From positions 1 to 14,126 of the forward strand of contig CALKWH010000154.1 in assembly GCA_938004375.1 (NCBI GenBank): DNA of 14,126 nucleotides. Reading direction: 5' to 3'. Position 1 is the first letter of the stretch; each line of letters starts with the position of its first letter. Origin of the DNA: an uncultured Pseudomonadota bacterium. GTDB lineage: Bacteria; Myxococcota_A; Polyangia; HGW-17. A program made the position numbers and the translations under genes. A model generated the notes under the pieces. It was given only the letters and a program-made list of their open reading frames with translations. It was not told the DNA's origin and did no database searches. This document shows, in pieces, positions 10,239-14,126 of this stretch.

Positions 10239-11029
10239 TCCGCCCCGTGCTGGCCGTCGTGCTGAACACCTACCGCGAGGTGGTGCGCAACAAGATCCTG
10301 TACGCCATCCTGTTCTACGCCGTGCTTCTGGTGCTCACCGGGCACTTCTTCGCCGACGTGAGCCTCAACCAGGAGCGGCGCATCCTTTTCGACGTCGGGC
10401 TGGGGCTGATCAGCCTGTTCGCCGTGGTCCTGTGCCTGTTCGCCGGCACCAGCATCATCTACAAGGAGATTGAGAAGAAGACCATCTTCCTCATCGTGCC
10501 GCGCGCCATCTCGCGAGGTCAGTTCCTTCTGGGCAAGTGGGGCGGGCTGTTCCTGGCCATGGCGGTCATCATCACGGCCATGTTCCTGATTCTGCTCGTG
10601 CAGGTGTGGTTCCTCAAGCTCCGTCCCGAGGTCGCCCTTCTCAAAGGGGTGATCCTGGTGTACTTCGAGGTGGCGCTACTGCTCGCGGTGGCGCTGTTCT
10701 TCTCGTCTTTCTCCTCCCCGGTGATCACGGGTATGCTCACCATCGGCTTCTTCGTGATCGGGCGCCTCCTGCCGGACCTCAAGCAGATCCTGTTCACCAA
10801 GTATCAGGCGGACGCCTTCCGCACCGTGGCCGAGGAGCTGCTGCAGGTCCTCCCGCATTTCTATCTCTATGTGCCCAGCGGCCACGACTTCAACGGGCGC
10901 ACCCTCTCCCTGACCACGGACTTCGTCACCTGGGCCTACATGGGCTGGGCCTTCCTCTACACCCTTCTGATGTGCGCGCTGATCCTGATCATCGCGGCGG
11001 GATTGTTCCGGCGTCGTGATCTGGCCTAG
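10235..11029 (+). CDS. ABC-2 type transporter permease (NosY-like)
   Basis: This is the 264-residue integral membrane partner of the preceding ATPase. Six hydrophobic segments are visible at about 21-40, 52-75, 104-127, 136-160, 162-180 and 233-258. The cytoplasmic stretch YKEIEKKTIFLIVPRAISR (76-94) before LGKWGG is the coupling region typical of ABC-2 permeases of the NosY type (commonly written EIERRT-x-x-x-L-x-x-R-P-x-S-R). The ATG at 10235 overlaps the ATPase stop by four bases and has AGGAGG (10222-10227) seven bases upstream. One ATPase plus one permease gene suggests a homodimeric permease. The exported substrate is unknown. The 3' end overlaps the next gene by 14 bases. Confidence 0.9.
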   Translation: MIRPVLAVVLNTYREVVRNKILYAILFYAVLLVLTGHFFADVSLNQERRILFDVGLGLISLFAVVLCLFAGTSIIYKEIEKKTIFLIVPRAISRGQFLLGKWGGLFLAMAVIITAMFLILLVQVWFLKLRPEVALLKGVILVYFEVALLLAVALFFSSFSSPVITGMLTIGFFVIGRLLPDLKQILFTKYQADAFRTVAEELLQVLPHFYLYVPSGHDFNGRTLSLTTDFVTWAYMGWAFLYTLLMCALILIIAAGLFRRRDLA

Positions 11030-11534
11030 GCTTTTCCCCCTGCTCGCGCGCCACCGCCGGTGGCTCGTCGGCGTGCCCGCCGCGGTGCTGGTCACCGCCC
11101 TGCTGGTGTACGTCCGCTTCGCCTGGCTCTCCCATGAGTACACGGCCCGCGCGGATCGCGCCCTGGACCGGGGGGACGTCCCCGAGGCCGTGGCCTGGTT
11201 GCAGAAGGCCTCCGCCATCGAGTTGCCGGTCCTGGGCTGGCACCTCGAGGCGCGGGACCGGCTGCGCGGGATCGCCCGGGATCCAGAGGGTCAGGACTCC
11301 GGTGCGGCGCGCATGGCGGCCATCGTGGTGGGTGACGGGGACGTCGGCCGCCCCGATCCCCTCCTGCGGCTGCTCGCGGGCGCCAGCTTCGCCGCCTTCG
11401 TGGGCTGTGTGTTCCTGCTGATCTTCCGTGGCTTCACCCGCGAGCTCGTGCTGCGCCTGCCCCAGGCACGGCTGTGGGGGGCGGGGGCCATCGTCTTTTT
11501 CGCGGCCTGGGCCTTTTTGCTGCGCCACGCCTGA
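11016..11534 (+). CDS. Small three-helix membrane protein with a TPR-like hairpin, unknown function
   Basis: I do not recognise this 172-residue protein. It starts at a GTG inside the end of the permease gene (14-base overlap) with no strong Shine-Dalgarno site, so translation probably depends on the permease. Basic residues (ARHRR, 11-15) precede a membrane helix at about 17-38. An outside loop of about 75 residues follows and contains one TPR-like helical pair (ADRALDRGDVPEAVAWLQKA, 46-65). Two further helices lie at about 116-137 and 153-169, joined by a basic cytoplasmic turn (RGFTRELVLRLPQAR). The charge pattern fits an inside N-terminus and an outside C-terminus. Its position directly after the permease makes it a candidate accessory subunit of the exporter; that is inference from context only. 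The stop lies 19 bases before tdk. Confidence 0.75.
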   Translation: MIWPRLFPLLARHRRWLVGVPAAVLVTALLVYVRFAWLSHEYTARADRALDRGDVPEAVAWLQKASAIELPVLGWHLEARDRLRGIARDPEGQDSGAARMAAIVVGDGDVGRPDPLLRLLAGASFAAFVGCVFLLIFRGFTRELVLRLPQARLWGAGAIVFFAAWAFLLRHA

Positions 11535-11553
11535 GGCCGCAAGGAGTCATCTC

Positions 11554-12117
11554 ATGCACATCTCCCCGCGCGACATGGGTTGGATCGAGGTCATCGTGGG
11601 TCCGATGTTCTCGGGCAAGACTGAGGAACTGATCAAGCGGCTGCGCCGGGCCATGTACGCCCGTCAGACCGTCCGCGTGTTCAAGCCACAGTTGGACAAC
11701 CGCTTCTCCGAGAACGAGATCGTCTCCCGGAACCAGATGAAGCTCGAGAGCACGCTCATCGCCAACCCCGCCGACATCCTCGAGCTGGCCGCGGACGTGG
11801 ACGTGGTCGGCATCGACGAGGTCCAGTTCTTCCCGCCGGGCATCGTGCAGGTGGCCGACCGGCTCGCCAACGCCGGCAAGCGCGTGATCGTGGCCGGCCT
11901 GGATCTGGACTTCGCCGCCCAGCCCTTCACCCAGGTCTCCGAGCTCCTCGCCATCGGCGAGTACATCACCAAGACCCTCGCAATCTGCGTCGTCTGCGGC
12001 AACCCCGCCTCCCGCAGTCAGCGCCTGGTGGCCGGCGGCTCCGAGCGTATCGTGGTGGGCGACGTCCAGGCCTACGAGGCCCGCTGCCGCAAGTGCTTTT
12101 CCCCCACACCTGTCTAG
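11554..12117 (+). CDS. tdk: Thymidine kinase, type II (zinc-containing)
   Basis: This enzyme phosphorylates thymidine to dTMP with ATP (EC 2.7.1.21) in cytoplasmic pyrimidine salvage. The product is 187 residues, normal for the family. The P-loop is GPMFSGKT (16-23). DEVQFF (88-93) carries the Walker B Asp and the catalytic Glu89. A structural zinc is predicted at Cys145 and Cys148 (CVVC) and Cys178 and Cys181 (CRKC); the lasso and dTMP-binding loop follow, ending in VVGDVQAYEARC (167-178). The ATG at 11554 follows AAGGAG (11541-11546) by seven bases. It is the last gene of the cluster that starts with hutU. Its TAG stop (12115-12117) overlaps the stop of the convergent gene, and no terminator hairpin is visible between them. 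Confidence 0.96.
   Translation: MHISPRDMGWIEVIVGPMFSGKTEELIKRLRRAMYARQTVRVFKPQLDNRFSENEIVSRNQMKLESTLIANPADILELAADVDVVGIDEVQFFPPGIVQVADRLANAGKRVIVAGLDLDFAAQPFTQVSELLAIGEYITKTLAICVVCGNPASRSQRLVAGGSERIVVGDVQAYEARCRKCFSPTPV
12114..12117. other. Shared CTAG holding both convergent stop codons
   Basis: The palindrome CTAG ends both convergent genes: TAG at 12115-12117 for tdk on the plus strand and TAG at 12116-12114 for the deacetylase on the minus strand. The genes overlap by four bases, and no intrinsic terminator is visible on either side. The two transcripts therefore probably run into each other's gene. Confidence 0.9.
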
Positions 12118-13916
12118 ATCCCCCGTTCGATGAAGACACGACCGGGGAAGTCCGGGGAGATGGGCTCCACGTCCCAGGCGTTGGCCTTGATGAACTCCAG
12201 GATCTCGGGCAGAGCCTGCAGCGTGTGGGTGTTGTCGTGCATGAGCACGACGAGCTCGCCCTTGCGGCGTTTGAGCTCGGCGATGGTGTGGGCGGCCACG
12301 CGGGCGGCGCTGGCGCCCTTGCACGAGTCGCAGGAGTCGAGGTTCCAGTCCCAGACGCGGTACCCGCGGGAGCGCAGCAGGCGCAGTTGGTTCGGGCTGA
12401 GGTTGCGCGCGGTTCCATAGGGGACCCGGCACAGGTAGCTGCGCTGGCCGGTGAGGCGCTCGAGGGCGGCGTTGGCCTCCTCCATGCTGTCGAGGACGGC
12501 GTCGTCGTTCCCGCTGCGGTACAGGCGCCGGTGGTCGTGGGTGGCGCCGTGCAGCGCGAGCGTGTGTCCCTCGGCCATCATGCGCTTGAGCAGCGCGACG
12601 TTGGGCTTCATGCCCGGTGAGAGCAGGAAGAAGGTCGCCTTGTAGCCGTGGACCAGGAGCGCATCGAGGATCCCGGGGGTGTAGCGGGCGTTGGGGCCGT
12701 CGTCGAAGGTCAGGCGGATCACCTTGCGCTTCAGATCCCCGGCGGCCTTGGGTTCCTGGGGCGGCTTCGGCTCAGAAGGATTTGCGGAGTCCCCTCTGCC
12801 AGCGGAGTCCCCTCCGCCAGCGGCCCGCAACAGACCGTCTCCGGGTTCCCATTTCGCGATGTCGGTGAGGGTGAAGCGGTCTTCCTCGGGGACGTACTCC
12901 AGGGTGTACTCCCAGGTGAAGCGCGCGGTGCGCCGCCCCCGGTGGTCGATGGTGAAGGTCTCCATGGCGTAGGCGCGCACGGGGTACTCGCCGGCGCCGC
13001 CCGGATCGTCCCGCAGTCCGAGTACCCGGAGTCCGTCGAGCTGCAGGCGGATCCCCTTCTTTTCGTAGTGCCGCAGGAGCTTCTCCTGCGTCCGATAGAA
13101 ACTGTTGGGGTGGTCGTCCTTTTGCAGGAACCGGCCGATGGCGGGGAAGTTCCGCTCGTTGACCGCGCCGGCGAAGGCCGAGACGTAGCCTGTCACCGCA
13201 CCGCCGGCCCGCTCGAACAGCGCGCGGCGGGTGAGCGAGCGTCGTTCGAAGGATCGCCAGAAGGCGCCGTCCTTTCGCACCAGACCCTCGAGCTCGCCCC
13301 ACGGGACCCGCAGCCGGGTTTCGATGGCGGGGCCGGGGGTTCCGCCGGGCCTGGCCGCAGCGCGCAGCACGACCAGCAGGGCCGCGCGCCCGGCACGGAA
13401 CGGGAGCCGGACGGCCGGGGCGTCGAGCGCGGTGAGCACCGCCGGATCCAGGTCCTCGGTGACGACGCGCTCGAGGACCATCGTGCGCAGTCGCTCCCGC
13501 AGCGCCTGCTCGTCGGGGATCAGGTCCACCAGTGTCCAGGCGGCGCCCGTGGTGAGATCGAGGTGGAGCCAGGAGAGGACGGTGGTCGCGTACTCGTCGG
13601 TCCCCGTGAGGGTGCGTCGCGTCACGACCGCCAGGCGTCCGTTCGTCTCCAGGTCGTAGTCCGTGTCGACGTCCCCGTCGGCCAGGAACGCTGCCGCGAT
13701 CGCCCGGTCCAGGTGCGCGCGCGCCACGGAATCGGGATGGGTCGCCACCTTGGGCAGGGTCACGCGGCCGCGGGTCTCCGGGGTGAAGGTGACCCCGGCA
13801 GGCGCGGTCGCGTCCGGGATCGGTGGGGCCGCGGGTTCCCTGCCGCAGGACAGCAGGCCGCAGGCGATGAGCATCAGCATGACGTCGATGAAATGGTTGT
13901 GCGGTGGCGCGGTCAA
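12114..13916 (-). CDS. Lipoprotein with DUF3298-like, NTF2-like and polysaccharide deacetylase (NodB) domains
   Basis: This 600-residue envelope protein probably removes acyl groups from peptidoglycan or another glycan. I chose the TTG at 13916 because GGAGG (13926-13922) precedes it by five bases; the ATG at 13880 (588 residues) is an alternative. A short hydrophobic signal ends in the lipobox LLSC (Cys24). Residues about 42-165 resemble DUF3298 (LDLTTGAAWTLVDLI, 119-133), and about 240-357 resemble the NTF2-like domain of TcaA/YvbJ proteins. A Gly/Ser/Pro linker (358-394) carries a 6-residue repeat. The NodB domain (about 397-590) is complete: TFDDGP (403-408, base Asp405, metal Asp406), HGATH (His456, His460), RVPYG (497-501), DWNLDS (523-528) and LMHDN (558-562). 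DUF3298 plus deacetylase recalls PdaC of Bacillus. The two upstream domain calls are by resemblance only. The frame stays open to 14033, but that extension crosses a tandem repeat and lacks a ribosome site. Confidence 0.88.
   Translation of the reverse strand: MTAPPHNHFIDVMLMLIACGLLSCGREPAAPPIPDATAPAGVTFTPETRGRVTLPKVATHPDSVARAHLDRAIAAAFLADGDVDTDYDLETNGRLAVVTRRTLTGTDEYATTVLSWLHLDLTTGAAWTLVDLIPDEQALRERLRTMVLERVVTEDLDPAVLTALDAPAVRLPFRAGRAALLVVLRAAARPGGTPGPAIETRLRVPWGELEGLVRKDGAFWRSFERRSLTRRALFERAGGAVTGYVSAFAGAVNERNFPAIGRFLQKDDHPNSFYRTQEKLLRHYEKKGIRLQLDGLRVLGLRDDPGGAGEYPVRAYAMETFTIDHRGRRTARFTWEYTLEYVPEEDRFTLTDIAKWEPGDGLLRAAGGGDSAGRGDSANPSEPKPPQEPKAAGDLKRKVIRLTFDDGPNARYTPGILDALLVHGYKATFFLLSPGMKPNVALLKRMMAEGHTLALHGATHDHRRLYRSGNDDAVLDSMEEANAALERLTGQRSYLCRVPYGTARNLSPNQLRLLRSRGYRVWDWNLDSCDSCKGASAARVAAHTIAELKRRKGELVVLMHDNTHTLQALPEILEFIKANAWDVEPISPDFPGRVFIERGI
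12784..12819. repeat. 18-bp tandem duplication in the deacetylase linker
   Basis: Two adjacent 18-base units (12784-12801 and 12802-12819) differ at one position and are followed by the start of a third (GCGG). On the minus strand they encode AGRGDS and AGGGDS in the flexible linker before the NodB domain. A whole number of codons keeps the frame, so unit number could vary between strains without loss of function. Confidence 0.85.
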
Positions 13917-13921
13917 GGTTC

Positions 13922-13926
13922 CCTCC
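13922..13926 (-). promoter_or_regulatory. Shine-Dalgarno site choosing the TTG start of the deacetylase
   Basis: GGAGG on the minus strand, five bases before the TTG at 13916. This matches the GGAGG-N5-GTG arrangement of the giant TPR gene in the same contig. Neither the ATG at 13880 nor the in-frame ATG at 14033 has a comparable site. Confidence 0.6.
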
Positions 13927-13980
13927 GCTCCGGAAGATCCCACAGGACGCTCTGCCTGTCGAGCCTCCCATCGCGTCTGC

Positions 13981-14010
13981 AATCGAAATCGAAATCGAAA
14001 TCGAAATCGG
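13981..14010. repeat. Hexanucleotide tandem repeat (AATCGA)
   Basis: Four perfect AATCGA units plus a fifth with one change (AATCGG). The array lies 65-94 bases upstream of the deacetylase TTG, between it and the promoter of the next divergent gene. It is far more AT-rich than its surroundings. If the deacetylase began at 14033 the array would encode an Arg-Phe repeat inside the N-terminus, which argues against that start. Confidence 0.95.
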
Positions 14011-14026
14011 GTCCTGGCGTGCTTCC

Positions 14027-14054
14027 TTGACATCCCCCGTTCGCGGGGGATACT
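14027..14054 (+). promoter_or_regulatory. Sigma-70-like promoter with an internal palindrome, for a gene off the right edge
   Basis: A perfect -35 TTGACA (14027-14032) is followed after 16 bases by GATACT (14049-14054, four of six matches to TATAAT). A perfect inverted repeat fills the spacer and touches both boxes. Downstream, at a normal distance, is AGGAGG (14070-14075). Promoter, operator-like dyad and ribosome site in the right order argue for a regulated gene that starts just past the contig end. Confidence 0.6.
14032..14051. repeat. Perfect 8-bp inverted repeat, probable operator
   Basis: ATCCCCCG (14032-14039) and CGGGGGAT (14044-14051) flank a TTCG centre. No T-run follows on either strand, so it does not look like an intrinsic terminator. 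Its position between the -35 and -10 boxes fits a binding site for a dimeric regulator. A hairpin in an antisense transcript is the other possibility. Confidence 0.65.
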
Positions 14055-14069
14055 GATTCCGAACCACCG

Positions 14070-14081
14070 AGGAGGCCCCCA
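14070..14081 (+). promoter_or_regulatory. Shine-Dalgarno site of a gene truncated at its first base
   Basis: AGGAGG (14070-14075) is followed by CCCCC and a final genomic A at 14081, after which adapter begins. A spacer of five would place the first base of an ATG exactly at 14081, as in the other genes here. The coding region itself is missing. Confidence 0.5.
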
Positions 14082-14126
14082 AGATCGGAAGAGCGTCGTG
14101 TAGGGAAAGAGTGTAGATCTCGGTGG
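14082..14126 (+). other. Illumina TruSeq universal (P5-side) adapter, reverse complement (artefact)
   Basis: From AGATCGGAAGAGCGTCGTG to the end at CTCGGTGG this matches the reverse complement of the TruSeq universal adapter, without an i5 index. It is not genomic. The last genomic base is 14081 (or 14080 if the A is a ligation overhang). Confidence 0.97.

Noticed and set aside
12784..12819. The RGD tripeptide in the linker as an integrin-binding motif
   Set aside because: It arises from a simple Gly/Ser/Asp repeat in a bacterial linker, is present in only one of the two units, and has no supporting context.
12648..14030. A 460-codon plus-strand open frame opposite the deacetylase
   Set aside because: It is antisense to a gene with complete catalytic motifs, and it has no recognisable domains.
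13917..14033. An N-terminal extension of the deacetylase from the ATG at 14033
   Set aside because: It would put an Arg-Phe hexamer repeat and about 39 extra residues before the lipoprotein signal, and it lacks a ribosome site. The frame is open only because the repeat contains no stop.
14032..14051. The palindrome as a Rho-independent terminator
   Set aside because: No run of T follows the hairpin on either strand, and it sits between -35 and -10 boxes.
49..14081. CRISPR arrays, insertion sequences, tRNA or rRNA genes
   Set aside because: No spaced direct repeats, transposase motifs, terminal inverted repeats around a gene, or conserved RNA sequences were seen.

Overview
The window looks like one GC-rich bacterial contig (about two-thirds GC or more by eye). 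Both ends are bounded by untrimmed Illumina TruSeq adapter sequence (1-48 and 14082-14126), so only 49-14081 is genomic and the genes at both edges are cut by the sequencing product. Almost every gene shows the GC-rich codon bias in which TTA, CTA and TCA are nearly absent. Because of this, very long spurious ORFs appear on the antisense strands. The giant TPR protein, the long-form urocanase and the overall style are compatible with Myxococcota or other former Deltaproteobacteria. That placement is inference; there is no rRNA or marker gene to confirm it.

Layout. From 7005 leftwards to the contig edge (minus strand) runs one uninterrupted reading frame of at least 2319 codons. It encodes a giant cytoplasmic tetratricopeptide-repeat (TPR) protein with a GTG start and no C-terminus in the window. 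A 243-bp divergent intergenic region (7006-7248) separates it from a tightly packed plus-strand cluster: a 674-residue urocanate hydratase (hutU, UROC1-like long form), an ABC-2 type ATPase, its permease, a small three-helix membrane protein of unknown function, and thymidine kinase (tdk). Neighbours overlap by 14 or 4 bases or are 5 to 19 bases apart, so this is most likely one operon. Convergent to tdk, and sharing the CTAG that holds both stop codons, is a minus-strand lipoprotein with a C-terminal NodB polysaccharide deacetylase domain and two upstream domains like those of PdaC/TcaA-type envelope proteins. Its upstream region holds a hexamer tandem repeat. Beyond that is a plus-strand promoter with a perfect palindrome between its -35 and -10 elements and a Shine-Dalgarno sequence at the last genomic bases, so another gene starts just off the contig.

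How the genes may work together. The ATPase and permease should form an ABC-2 exporter, and the small membrane protein, co-translated with the permease, is a candidate accessory subunit. HutU (histidine degradation) and Tdk (thymidine salvage) have no obvious link to the exporter, and no other hut genes are present, so this looks like an operon of convenience or an unexplained association. I found no CRISPR array, mobile element, tRNA or rRNA. I saw no convincing new defence or biosynthetic system; the items most worth following up are the giant TPR protein, the unusual hutU-ABC-tdk cluster, the composite deacetylase, and the operator-like palindrome at the right edge.
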